A stretch of 53,644 nucleotides of DNA from positions 1 through 53,644 of the forward strand of contig JANQHF010000003.1 in NCBI GenBank assembly GCA_028282725.1. Direction: 5' to 3'. The notes beneath the pieces were generated by a model, which had not been told where the DNA came from, ran no database searches, and was given only the letters and a program-made list of their open reading frames with translations. Below, piece by piece: positions 33,649 through 42,336 of this stretch (positions are counted from its first letter, which is position 1; each line of letters begins with the position of its first letter). Source of the stretch: Saprospiraceae bacterium. GTDB lineage: Bacteria > Bacteroidota > Bacteroidia > Chitinophagales > Saprospiraceae. A program made the position numbers and the translations under genes.

Positions 33649-35340
33649 CTACTGAACCTTCGGCTTTTTATAGCCAGGACCCTTAATAAATCTTCCGGGA
33701 GTTGCACCGGTATGTTCACCATCATTCAGTACCTGCTTTCCATTGACGAATACATGGATCATTCCCTCGGCATACTGATGGGGATCAGAAAAGGTGGCCC
33801 TGTCGCGAATGGCCTCAGGATCAAAAATGACTATATCTGCAGCCATATCCCTGGCCAGGAGCCCTCTATCCTTGATTTTCAGCTTTTCAGCTGATAAGGC
33901 CGTCAATTTGTGAACGGCTTCCTCAAGACTAATGACTCGTTCTTCCCGCACATATTTTCCCAAAAGCCTGGAAAAATTCCCGTACGCCCTCGGATGAGGA
34001 TTGGATTCCAGAAATACCCCTTCATCGGCCGGGGCACCGGCATCAGACCCAAAGCTCATATAGGGCAACTTGATTTGCTCTTTGACATTGTCTTCGGACA
34101 TAAGGAAATAGACCGTTCCCACCCGACTTCCGTCTTCTATAACAAGATCTATCGCCGTTTCCTCTGGTGATTTATTCAAGGTTGATGCAACCTGGGCCAA
34201 TGATTGCCCCGTATACTTGCGAAGATCCGGATTTTTGAATCCCACCAACAGCAGATTTTCTGCCCCACCGGCGGAGTAGTATAAATTTTCCCATTCCTGT
34301 GCATCCGTCTTCATTTCATTGATCACCCTTTTTCTGATTGCCGGATCACTTAAATTTTTGGCCCATTGCTCGTATCCACCTTCCTGGACCCACGGTGGCA
34401 TCGACGCATCCAGGCCTGTCGCACCGGCAATATAATTATACATGTCAGTAGTGATTTCCAATCCAGCGGATCGCGCACTATCAATCTTTTCAATGACCTT
34501 GTCCATTTTTGGCCAATTGGATTGGCCGCCTGCTTTCAAATGATAGATCTCAGCAGGAATGTTCGCTTCATGGGCTATATGAAGCGTTTCATCGACAGCT
34601 TCGAGAAGCTTATTTCCCTCACTCCTCATGTGAGTGATATACATACCTCCATATGGACTGACTGCCTTGCATAATTCAACGATTTCATCGGTCTTAGCAT
34701 AGAAAGCAGGTGCATAGATCAATGAAGACCCGATTCCCATTGCACCTTCCTCCATAGCTTGACGGGCAAGGGACTTCATATTGTTTAATTCATCTTCGGT
34801 AGGTGGTCTGTTTGCATATCCCAATTCATGAATGCGCAATGTTGTCGCCCCGACAAAGGAGGCAATATTCGGACTCACGCCCTTGTCTTCGAGATATTGC
34901 AAATATTCGCCAAGGGTTGTCCATTCAATGTCATATTTGATTACTCCCTGTGACTTCAACTCTTGTTCTTTCATTTCCCCGTTCAACGGACCCATCGACC
35001 ATCCTTCTCCCATAACTTCCAGTGTCACTCCTTGCATGATATCGCTCATGCCTCTTCCGTCCTCGATCAAACTGGTGGTCGCCCAACTGAGCATGTTGAT
35101 GAAGCCCGGACTTACCACCATCCCTTTGGCGTCGAGTTCGCGATCCGCATGTCCGCTAATTTTTGCGCCTACGGCTGCGATTTTATCGCCCTGTACTGCA
35201 ACTTCACCGGCATATCGATCACTGCCAGTTCCATCAATGATCATTGCATTGCGAATGATCAAGTCATATTCCTGCGTTTGACAGCTGATTAAAAAAAGAA
35301 AAGTTAATATTGCCGCTGATAGTAGGTTGGTACTTCGCAT
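33649..35340 (-). CDS. D-aminoacylase-like amidohydrolase lipoprotein with altered metal motif
   Basis: 563 residues with lipoprotein signal (FLFLISC, lipid Cys20). It has the small beta domain (DLIIRNAMIIDGTGSDRYAGEVAVQGDKIAAVG), the large insert and C-terminal features of the N-acyl-D-amino-acid deacylase family (FGSDAGAPADEG, GLLARDMAADIVIFDPEAIRDRATFSDPHQYAEGM). Where active members have PGFIDVHTHDD, this one reads PGFINMLSWATTS (78-90), so the HxH metal pair is missing. Later THMRSEG, a His-containing metal motif, is kept. The protein may have shifted chemistry, or may use a one-metal site as D-aminoacylases can. It is divergent (76 bp) from the nitronate monooxygenase-like gene and followed by the flavin reductase. 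Confidence 0.85.
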   Translation of the reverse strand: MRSTNLLSAAILTFLFLISCQTQEYDLIIRNAMIIDGTGSDRYAGEVAVQGDKIAAVGAKISGHADRELDAKGMVVSPGFINMLSWATTSLIEDGRGMSDIMQGVTLEVMGEGWSMGPLNGEMKEQELKSQGVIKYDIEWTTLGEYLQYLEDKGVSPNIASFVGATTLRIHELGYANRPPTEDELNNMKSLARQAMEEGAMGIGSSLIYAPAFYAKTDEIVELCKAVSPYGGMYITHMRSEGNKLLEAVDETLHIAHEANIPAEIYHLKAGGQSNWPKMDKVIEKIDSARSAGLEITTDMYNYIAGATGLDASMPPWVQEGGYEQWAKNLSDPAIRKRVINEMKTDAQEWENLYYSAGGAENLLLVGFKNPDLRKYTGQSLAQVASTLNKSPEETAIDLVIEDGSRVGTVYFLMSEDNVKEQIKLPYMSFGSDAGAPADEGVFLESNPHPRAYGNFSRLLGKYVREERVISLEEAVHKLTALSAEKLKIKDRGLLARDMAADIVIFDPEAIRDRATFSDPHQYAEGMIHVFVNGKQVLNDGEHTGATPGRFIKGPGYKKPKVQ

Positions 35341-35416
35341 GATTTCGTGATTGAAAATCCAAAATAAGAAATAAGAGCGAAGTGTATTGATGTTTTACAT
35401 TGATAGAAAGAAAGGT

Positions 35417-36418
35417 ATGAGTCTCGCAAAATTTCCACATCTATTCGAAGATCGTCTTCATTTACCCCTCGTTGCAGCTCCGATGTTTCTGATATCCGGA
35501 CCACGTCTCGTAACTTCTTGTTGCAAAGAAGGAATTGTCGGGACATTTCCGGCTTTAAATAACAGGACAACTGAAGGTTTTGATCAATGGTTGGACGACA
35601 TTCGGACAGATCTCGATGCCTGCGAACAGGAAACGGGCAGTAAGGCTGCCCCTTACGGCGTAAACCTCATCGTACATCATACCAATCCGAGGCTCAAGGC
35701 CGATCTGGAAGTATGCATTCGTCACAAGGTCCCGATCATCATAACTTCTCTTGGAGCCGTCTCGGATCTCGTTGATGCCGTGCATGACTATGGAGGTCTT
35801 GTCTTCCATGATGTCATCAATAAAAGACATGCACAAAAAGCGGTGGAAGCCGGGGTCGATGGATTAATTTTAGTGACAGCCGGAGCAGGAGGTCATGCCG
35901 GCCTGCTGAATCCGATGCCATTTATTCACGAAATCAGGAAGTTTTTTGATGGAATCATTTTGCTCAGCGGATGCCTGAGTACCGGACAAGACATTGCCTC
36001 TTCCATGCAAATGGGAGCTGACCTGGCCTATATGGGTACACGATTTATCAATACGATAGAAAGCAATGCCGATGATGATTACAGGCAAATGATCATTAAT
36101 GCTGAAACTTCAGATATTGTCTACACAGCGGCTGTCTCCGGTGTGCATGCGAATTTTATAAGACAGAGTCTGGAAGCTGTAGGTATCACCAAAGAGATGT
36201 GGGGACTGAAGAAGAAAATCGACTTTGGCGAAGAACTGGATGCTCAAAAGGCAGAAGCAAAGGCCTGGAAGACCATATGGTCTGCAGGACAGGGAGTCAC
36301 CTCTATTGAAGAAACTCTTTCAGTGAAAAATCTGGTAGCCAGACTTCGAAGAGAATTTGTTCAGTCGATTACTGATCAACAGTCTTTACTTGAAAAATAT
36401 GGATTACATCATGCCTGA
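35417..36418 (+). CDS. NAD(P)H-dependent flavin oxidoreductase (nitronate monooxygenase-like)
   Basis: 333 residues from the ATG at 35417, preceded by a purine-rich AGAAAGAAAGG; an ATG at 35387 would add ten residues with no homology. It is an FMN TIM barrel: opening PLVAAPMFLISGP, the glycine-rich phosphate site VTAGAGGHAG, and ADLAYMGTRFINT. Members oxidise nitronates or reduce enoyl-type substrates; specificity is not readable. It is the first gene of a plus-strand run through the enoyl-CoA hydratase, epimerase and DUF1611 genes. The next gene's start lies 8 bp inside its 3' end. Confidence 0.88.
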   Translation: MSLAKFPHLFEDRLHLPLVAAPMFLISGPRLVTSCCKEGIVGTFPALNNRTTEGFDQWLDDIRTDLDACEQETGSKAAPYGVNLIVHHTNPRLKADLEVCIRHKVPIIITSLGAVSDLVDAVHDYGGLVFHDVINKRHAQKAVEAGVDGLILVTAGAGGHAGLLNPMPFIHEIRKFFDGIILLSGCLSTGQDIASSMQMGADLAYMGTRFINTIESNADDDYRQMIINAETSDIVYTAAVSGVHANFIRQSLEAVGITKEMWGLKKKIDFGEELDAQKAEAKAWKTIWSAGQGVTSIEETLSVKNLVARLRREFVQSITDQQSLLEKYGLHHA

Positions 36419-37172
36419 GACAACAAGTATCATTGTCCATACCGAAGGACCGATAGGAAGAATTACGCTGAATCGCCCAAATAGCTTGAATGCTTTGAAT
36501 GAGGTAATGATAGAAGAGTTGCACAAAGCGTTGCTCGATCTGGCTGATAATGACGAAATAAAGGTGATCATAGTCAATGGGGCGGGCAGGGCTTTTTCAG
36601 CAGGTGTGGATCTGAAAACGACAAGTGAAAAGGATTTCAGGAAGGGAGCAAGGTTTATGGAACTGGGGCTGGAAGTAGGAGAGATGATCCATTCATGTTC
36701 CAAGGTGACTATCGCACAGGTACATGGATTTTGTTTTACCGGAGCACTTGAATTAATGCTGTTTTTCGACCTCGCCTACTGTAGTGATTCCACCCAATTT
36801 GGAGATACCCATGCGAAGTGGGGTATCATGCCCCGATGGGGAATGACTCAGAGGTTAGCAAGAAGGGTTGGCTTGGCGAAGGCCAAGGAGCTTTCTTTCA
36901 GGGCGCATCGCGTTCGAGGGGATGAAGCCGAACGCATCCAACTGGTCAACAAGTCGTTCTCCAAAGATGAGTTGGAAGAAAGAGTATATGAAATAGCACT
37001 TGAGATTGCCGGGAATAGTCACGAAGCTATTATTGCGATAAAGAGACTTTATAATGAAGGATATCTCGGTACCTTCCGCGAGGGCTTGATCCTTGAGCAT
37101 GATACAGACATTCAGATCAGCAGTACCGCCGATAATATCGGTCAGTTCGAACAAAAAAAATTCAAAAAATAA
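36411..37172 (+). CDS. Enoyl-CoA hydratase/isomerase family protein
   Basis: 253 residues; the ATG at 36411 lies inside the end of the previous gene (8-bp overlap), and an ATG at 36399 is also in frame. Crotonase-fold features are RITLNRPNSLNALNEVMIEEL, the CoA-binding oxyanion-hole segment AFSAGVDLK, and GFCFTGALELMLFFDLAYCSDSTQFGDTHAKWGIMPRWGMTQRL. The second oxyanion-hole glycine is in the FTGALEL stretch; the two catalytic Glu positions of hydratases are not clearly both present (Glu at ALELM; second position is His/Ala in DTHAKWG), so hydratase activity is uncertain. It lies between the oxidoreductase and the epimerase in the operon. Confidence 0.87.
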   Translation: MPETTSIIVHTEGPIGRITLNRPNSLNALNEVMIEELHKALLDLADNDEIKVIIVNGAGRAFSAGVDLKTTSEKDFRKGARFMELGLEVGEMIHSCSKVTIAQVHGFCFTGALELMLFFDLAYCSDSTQFGDTHAKWGIMPRWGMTQRLARRVGLAKAKELSFRAHRVRGDEAERIQLVNKSFSKDELEERVYEIALEIAGNSHEAIIAIKRLYNEGYLGTFREGLILEHDTDIQISSTADNIGQFEQKKFKK

Positions 37173-37181
37173 TCTTGCCAG

Positions 37182-38252
37182 GTGAAGATTACATCAATCA
37201 ATTATTGGAAAGAGGACATGAAGTTGACGCGACCGTATGCAGTAACATATGTGATGCATGATAGCGTGTCCAATATCTTTGTGAAAATCGATAGTAATAA
37301 CGGGCTATATGGACTTGGAGCCGGTAGTCCGTCGGAATATGTGACCGGGGAAATCATGGACGAGAATTGCCAGGACAGGATACCTGAATTAAGAGAAATC
37401 CTGGTAGGAAAGGACGTGCGGTGTATTGCAGGAATCATTGACACACTTACTGCCAGGTACGCGAATCAACCTGCACTCCTTGCTGCTTTGGATATGGCCT
37501 TGCATGATCTTTTTTGTAAGAACCTCGGGATATCCCTGGGAAAATATCTAGGAAGTAAGGTGCGGCGTTTGCCTACATCAATCACGATCGGATTGAAAGA
37601 TGTCCGGGAAACTGTTGAAGAAGGTCTCGAATATAAACAGCGAGATTTCAAGATCATTAAACTTAAGATCGGTGAGTCAAAAGAATTGGACATCGAGAGA
37701 TGCATTAAGTTGCGTGAGGCTGTTGGAAATGAAATGATGATCAGGGTAGATGCGAATCAGGGTTATAGTGTTGATGAGTTTCTGGACTTCATAGATAAGA
37801 CACGTCATTGTTCTCTTGAATTCTTTGAACAACCGATGACCCCGGATCAAGTTGGTGAAATGATGAAGCTCCCCGGGGAAATTCGCGAATTATGCGCAGC
37901 GGATGAAAATCTTCACAAGACAAAAGATGCTCTTTCCCTTGTAAAGATGGGACGACCCTTTGGCATCTTTAATATCAAACTGATGAAATGCGGAGGCCCA
38001 TCCGAAGCAATGCTCATCGCCAATATTGCAAAGACTGAAAGCATAGGTTTGATGTGGGGCTGTATGGATGAGAGTATTATCAGCATATCTGCTGCCCTCA
38101 ATACGGCATTGGCATGTTCTTCTACTCAATACCTGGACCTTGATGGAAGCCTGGATCTCGCAAGCGATATCGTCAAAGGGGGATTTGAATTAAATGAAGG
38201 AGTGCTCTATCCATTATTGGATCAACCAGGATTAGGAGTAGAGTTATTATAA
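37182..38252 (+). CDS. dgcA: Enolase-superfamily epimerase, DgcA-like (dipeptide epimerase / N-acetyl-D-glutamate racemase)
   Basis: 356 residues from a GTG at 37182. Catalytic residues of the muconate-lactonising/dipeptide epimerase group are all visible: the KxK pair Lys160-Lys162 (IIKLKIG), metal ligands Asp190 (RVDANQGY), Glu216 (FFEQPM) and Asp241 (AADENLH), and the opposite Lys266 (NIKLMKCGG). This two-lysine layout fits 1,1-proton-transfer racemisation. The gene directly precedes a DUF1611 gene. In marine bacteria such neighbours are described as DgcA, which interconverts N-acetyl-D- and N-acetyl-L-glutamate, and DgcN. An L-Ala-D/L-Glu epimerase function in murein peptide recycling is the main alternative. 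Confidence 0.75.
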   Translation: MKITSINYWKEDMKLTRPYAVTYVMHDSVSNIFVKIDSNNGLYGLGAGSPSEYVTGEIMDENCQDRIPELREILVGKDVRCIAGIIDTLTARYANQPALLAALDMALHDLFCKNLGISLGKYLGSKVRRLPTSITIGLKDVRETVEEGLEYKQRDFKIIKLKIGESKELDIERCIKLREAVGNEMMIRVDANQGYSVDEFLDFIDKTRHCSLEFFEQPMTPDQVGEMMKLPGEIRELCAADENLHKTKDALSLVKMGRPFGIFNIKLMKCGGPSEAMLIANIAKTESIGLMWGCMDESIISISAALNTALACSSTQYLDLDGSLDLASDIVKGGFELNEGVLYPLLDQPGLGVELL

Positions 38253-38289
38253 TTGTGATCTCAGAGAATAAATTAAAGTAATTGATCCC

Positions 38290-39351
38290 ATGTCAAAACA
38301 AGCAGCCATCATTCTCACCCATGAAAAATTGGATACGATCAATGCCAAGACATGTCATGGTCTGCTCAGATATTCCGGGCGATACGATGTAAAAGCTGTT
38401 ATCGATCGAAAATTTACTGGCAACGATGCAGGTGAAATTATGGATGGAAAACACCTCGGCATTGAAATCTATGATTCGGTCCATTCATATTTAGAGAAAA
38501 ATGGCAATGAGGCGGATTGCCTCGTGATAGGCGTTGCCACTCATGGTGGATTGCTACCTGATGATTTTGTGCCCGATATCAAAACGGCCATTCAACACGG
38601 TTTGGATGTAGTCAATGGTTTGCATGACTATTTGTCCGATCACCGGGAAATAAAGGATTTGGCTCAAGAACATGGGGTCCAACTCATTGATATTCGAAAA
38701 CCGAAACCCATACGGGATCTTCACTTCTGGCACGGTTCGATTTATGATGTACGCGCATCGGTAATAGCAGTTTTGGGCATCGATTGTGCATTAGGGAAAC
38801 GCACTACTTCGGGAATGATCTATGAAATGTGCAATCGCAAAGGGCTGAAAACCGAAATGATCTATACGGGTCAGACCGGTTGGATGCAAGGGTATAAACA
38901 TGGTTTTATATTTGACGCGACTCTAAATGATTTCATCTCCGGGGAGATAGAGAGGTCGGTCGTCACATGTGATCAGACCGAAAATCCGGATCTGATACTG
39001 CTGGAAGGACAATCTTCATTGAGGAATCCGTCGGGACCGGGAGGAAGTGAGTTTTTGTTATCCGGTAATGCCAAAGGTGTGATCTTACAAATCGCTCCGG
39101 AACGGGAATTCTTCGAGGGATATGATGACCTGAAGGCTTACCTGCCCTCCGTACGGGAAGAAATCGAATTGATCAGGCAGTATGGAAGTGAAGTAATCGC
39201 CCTCACGGTATTCAACCAGACAACGAAACCTGATCAGATAGAAGCGAAGGCACGGAAATTGGAAGAGGAACTCCATATACCTACTGTCATACCTTTGAAA
39301 GATGGGGTTGACGAATTATACAGTACGATACACGAATTTGTCAATTCTTAA
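38290..39351 (+). CDS. dgcN: DUF1611 protein, DgcN-like (D-glutamate N-acetyltransferase)
   Basis: 353 residues, full length for DUF1611 proteins. The N-terminal half is a Rossmann-like domain (YDVKAVIDR, VIGVATHGGLLP); the C-terminal half is a P-loop-like domain with GIDCALGKRTTS (163-174), TGQTGWMQGYKHGF and LLEGQSSLRNPSGPGGSEFLLSG. Recent biochemical work assigns DgcN as a D-glutamate N-acetyltransferase that feeds DgcA, replacing an older annotation as an epimerase. The gene lies 37 bp after the epimerase on the same strand, which is the expected dgcA-dgcN pairing. The role follows from family and context, not from a visible active site. Confidence 0.75.
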   Translation: MSKQAAIILTHEKLDTINAKTCHGLLRYSGRYDVKAVIDRKFTGNDAGEIMDGKHLGIEIYDSVHSYLEKNGNEADCLVIGVATHGGLLPDDFVPDIKTAIQHGLDVVNGLHDYLSDHREIKDLAQEHGVQLIDIRKPKPIRDLHFWHGSIYDVRASVIAVLGIDCALGKRTTSGMIYEMCNRKGLKTEMIYTGQTGWMQGYKHGFIFDATLNDFISGEIERSVVTCDQTENPDLILLEGQSSLRNPSGPGGSEFLLSGNAKGVILQIAPEREFFEGYDDLKAYLPSVREEIELIRQYGSEVIALTVFNQTTKPDQIEAKARKLEEELHIPTVIPLKDGVDELYSTIHEFVNS

Positions 39352-39366
39352 ATGCCGGTAGTTTCG

Positions 39367-41025
39367 CTATCCTGCCAGCAGCTCCTTTGCGTTTTCAATA
39401 GCTGATGCTGTCGGAGGATCTGTACTGAGCATCTGAGCAATCTCAAGAACGCGATCCTCGACATTCAATTCTTTGACATTTGTAACCGTTCTGATATTTG
39501 TATCTCGTTTCTCAACCAGGAAGTGTTTCTCTGCTAATGACGCTACCTGTGGGGAATGAGTAATGCAAATCACTTGTCTTTTTTCGGCAATTTCCTGGAA
39601 GATATGACCCACGCGCAATGCGACAGACCCGGAAATCCCGGTATCTATTTCATCAAAAATCAAGGTGGGCACATCGTATTGATCCGCAATTGTCGATCTG
39701 ATACTCAGGGCAAGTCTTGACAATTCTCCACCTGATGCTACCTCGTGTATTGGTTGAGGATCAATCCCCTTATTAGCACTGAAGGAAAACAGGATTCGAT
39801 CTTTTCCACTTTCTTCGTAGTGTGGCAGTTCCTCCCGATGGATCTCAATCTTGGCATTCGGGATGGCCAATTGTTTAAGCGAACCCTCAATACTGGTTTG
39901 CAACGGCATAAATTGTTCAATCCTGGAGGAGGTGAGATGATCAGCTCTTTTTTTCAATCTCGTCAATTCATTTTCCAAATCCTTCCGGTATTGCTCCAAT
40001 TCCCCCTGTATGTCATCACTCCCTCTTTGCCTCAACAGGTATTCTTCTCGCTTTTGAATCAGTTCTTCAATTGAATTGACGCCATGCTTTAATTCTAATT
40101 TATTGATATGATCCAGCACATCTGTAATTTCCTGAAGTCTGTCTTCGCTGGTGTCCATATTGTCAACAACGCGATTAGAAATCAGGTCTATCTCCTGCAA
40201 CTGCTCGCCGATATGTTCAAGTATCGTTTGAATTTCTGTCAGTTGATTGTTTAAGTTTCCCATGGAATTGAATTCCCGTAGTACCTTGATTATTTGCTGG
40301 GATACAGAATGTTCACCTTCCTGGAAGTCATGATTCATTTGACCCAGGATCCTGATTATGCTTTCACTGTTACTTAATGTTGCGTGCTCATTTGTCAAAT
40401 CGCTCTTAATAAGATCGTCCAGGAGGATTTTTTCCAATTCTTCCAATTGAAATCGCACATAGTCCTGATCCTCCGCACTCTTCTTTAAGGCGGATTCCAA
40501 CTTCTTGATTTCACTTTTCAAAAAGGTATAATTGGAATAGGACTCTTTATAGGCATTTAACACATTCCTGTTATTGGCCTTCGTATCTATAATTTGTAGT
40601 TGATATTCCGGAGTCGTTACAGACAGGGTGTCAAATTGATTGTGGATATCGAGAATGAAAGTAGCCAGTTTTTTAAGGTCCTGGATGCGCACGGGGGTAT
40701 CATTGATGAATGCCCGTGATTTTCCTGCGCTGGAAACTTCTCTCCTGATGATCAACTCCTGGCTGTCAAAATCGAGGTCAAAATGTTTGGAACATTCGGA
40801 AATCAACCGTTTTGAAATCAGAAAACAGGCTTCTACAATACACTTGGTCGAATCATCATACAATACTTTCGTATCAGCACGGGTACCCCTCAATAGATTG
40901 AGAGCACCCAATAATATTGATTTACCTGCCCCGGTCTCACCAGTAATGGCATTATAACCTTCCATAAATGAAAGGGTGATTTCATCAATAATTGCGTAGT
41001 TTTTTATGTATAGTGTTTGGAGCAT
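39367..41025 (-). CDS. recN: DNA repair protein RecN
   Basis: 552 residues from the ATG at 41025 (MLQTLYIKNYAIIDE, the standard RecN start); a longer frame would overlap the 3' end of hemD. Walker A is GETGAGKS, with the SMC-like coiled coil (about 150-350) and the C-terminal signature ASGGELSRLALSIR, Walker B TLIFDEIDTGISG and CITHSPQVAS. RecN is an SMC-like ATPase acting in double-strand-break repair. It is last in the hemC - exonuclease - hemD - recN series, 19 bp from hemD, and converges with the DUF1611 gene 15 bp away. Coupling to heme genes is positional. Confidence 0.96.
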   Translation of the reverse strand: MLQTLYIKNYAIIDEITLSFMEGYNAITGETGAGKSILLGALNLLRGTRADTKVLYDDSTKCIVEACFLISKRLISECSKHFDLDFDSQELIIRREVSSAGKSRAFINDTPVRIQDLKKLATFILDIHNQFDTLSVTTPEYQLQIIDTKANNRNVLNAYKESYSNYTFLKSEIKKLESALKKSAEDQDYVRFQLEELEKILLDDLIKSDLTNEHATLSNSESIIRILGQMNHDFQEGEHSVSQQIIKVLREFNSMGNLNNQLTEIQTILEHIGEQLQEIDLISNRVVDNMDTSEDRLQEITDVLDHINKLELKHGVNSIEELIQKREEYLLRQRGSDDIQGELEQYRKDLENELTRLKKRADHLTSSRIEQFMPLQTSIEGSLKQLAIPNAKIEIHREELPHYEESGKDRILFSFSANKGIDPQPIHEVASGGELSRLALSIRSTIADQYDVPTLIFDEIDTGISGSVALRVGHIFQEIAEKRQVICITHSPQVASLAEKHFLVEKRDTNIRTVTNVKELNVEDRVLEIAQMLSTDPPTASAIENAKELLAG

Positions 41026-41044
41026 TTCAAGGGGTGCAAGATAT

Positions 41045-41701
41045 TTAATTCTCAAGAAGCAATCTTAGCGAATCAGCTAATCCGGATTCTGAAGGAACTT
41101 TCGATTGTAAGGATGAAATGTTGAGTTGTTCGAATTGTTTTGCTGTCGTGGATCCGATTGAAATATAATGCAATGCTCTCCCTCCATTATTGATAAAGGA
41201 GATGGCATTTAGCGGACTTGTTAAAATTGCCAAATCGAATTTTCCCAGGACGATATCTCTTTTTGGATTGCTGTCATAAACTACACATTCCTGAATGCGC
41301 GGTTCCTCCATAAATTTGTGTACACTCCTCAGGGATCGTCTTCCACAAACAAAGGCAATGGAATGATCTCCCAAATTGTCCTTGATGATTTTCAATGCCT
41401 TCCCCGGGGTGCCATCACCATGAAACGACACCTCCATGAATTGCTTGCAGTATTTTGCTGTCTCCGGTCCAAAACATATGACCTTATACTTTCTATCGGC
41501 CTTTAGCTGATTGTAATATTCAAAGAAATAACGGACTCCGCTTTTACTATAAAAGAATAAATAATCAGATTCCGGAAGTTCAAAATCCAGCTTTGAGAAT
41601 TCAAGAAGGGAAAAATGTGTAGCTTCTAACGAATGTGTATTGCATAACTGCAAAATCGAACTTTCCTGATCTAGTGATCTTGATATGAATATTGTTTTCA
41701 T
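41045..41701 (-). CDS. hemD: Uroporphyrinogen-III synthase
   Basis: 218 residues. HemD sequences are poorly conserved; this one has the expected two similar domains joined by short linkers, the opening TIFISRSLDQESSILQL, the YLFFYSKSGVRYFFEYYNQL segment (the FxSxxxVxxF-like helix), VICFGPETAKYCKQFM, VSFHGDGTPGKALKII, and the second-domain LTSPLNAISFINNGGRALHYISIGSTTAKQFEQL. The last is the family's ITSxxxxxxF...IGxxTA hallmark. It cyclises hydroxymethylbilane to uroporphyrinogen III, the step after HemC, and the two genes are in one operon, which supports the call. Confidence 0.85.
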   Translation of the reverse strand: MKTIFISRSLDQESSILQLCNTHSLEATHFSLLEFSKLDFELPESDYLFFYSKSGVRYFFEYYNQLKADRKYKVICFGPETAKYCKQFMEVSFHGDGTPGKALKIIKDNLGDHSIAFVCGRRSLRSVHKFMEEPRIQECVVYDSNPKRDIVLGKFDLAILTSPLNAISFINNGGRALHYISIGSTTAKQFEQLNISSLQSKVPSESGLADSLRLLLEN

Positions 41702-41716
41702 CCCAAGAAGTCACAA

Positions 41717-42307
41717 TTAATCTTCGAAAAAGATGTCCTCCAAAGCGCGCGCCTTTTTCAAATAAATAAAGCAACGGGAGGCGGCAATGACATCAGCGCG
41801 AGCGTTATTGGCTGGCGTATATCCCTGCTTGAAAATGATACTGTGCATTTCCTGCAGGGTAGGCCACTTGTAGCCTCTCTTTCCTTTTAGTTTACAATAG
41901 TAGGTAGCCTCGTGCATCAAGCAGTATTTATCCGCGGAAATTAGAGGACTGGCAATGGATTTCCTGTAATATTCACTGCCGACGACCCCTTCATTGTATT
42001 GAAGATTATGCGCAAATACATATTCTGCCGCATCTACCGAGGTCTTGAATTGCATGAGTACATCCTTCAATTCATTTTCACTGTTGGAAATCTGCTCTTT
42101 TTCAATTTTGTGGGAGTTTAAGGCATCCTCGGAGGGAGTAAATCCTTCCGGCTTTATGATACAGTCGTAGTCCTCGATCGGTTTCAATTCTTCATCTAAA
42201 ATGATCCAGCTCAAATGAAGCAGCCGCGGCCAATTGAACGAATCATCCAACGGAGCCTTATAACTCTTAGGTCGTCCATTGGCAGAAGAATCAAAGATTA
42301 AATACAT
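41717..42307 (-). CDS. DEDDh exonuclease-like protein with degenerate active site
   Basis: 196 residues. The fold is that of Bacteroidota DnaQ-like 3'-5' exonucleases: FNWPRLLHLSWIILDEELKPIEDYDCIIKPEGFTPSEDALNSHKI matches the family's NWPRxVQIAW...IIKPEGFTIP...HGIS arrangement. The catalytic residues have changed. The first motif is DSS (6-8) in place of DxE, the second reads HNLQYN (Asp replaced by Asn105), and in the third NNARADV has Asn where a His is expected, keeping only Asp172. Two-metal catalysis looks lost. The gene sits between hemC and hemD in a tight operon (29 and 15 bp gaps). It could bind nucleic acid without cutting it. Confidence 0.8.
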   Translation of the reverse strand: MYLIFDSSANGRPKSYKAPLDDSFNWPRLLHLSWIILDEELKPIEDYDCIIKPEGFTPSEDALNSHKIEKEQISNSENELKDVLMQFKTSVDAAEYVFAHNLQYNEGVVGSEYYRKSIASPLISADKYCLMHEATYYCKLKGKRGYKWPTLQEMHSIIFKQGYTPANNARADVIAASRCFIYLKKARALEDIFFED

Positions 42308-42336
42308 ATGATGATTTTAAGCGGACAAATTTAGCT

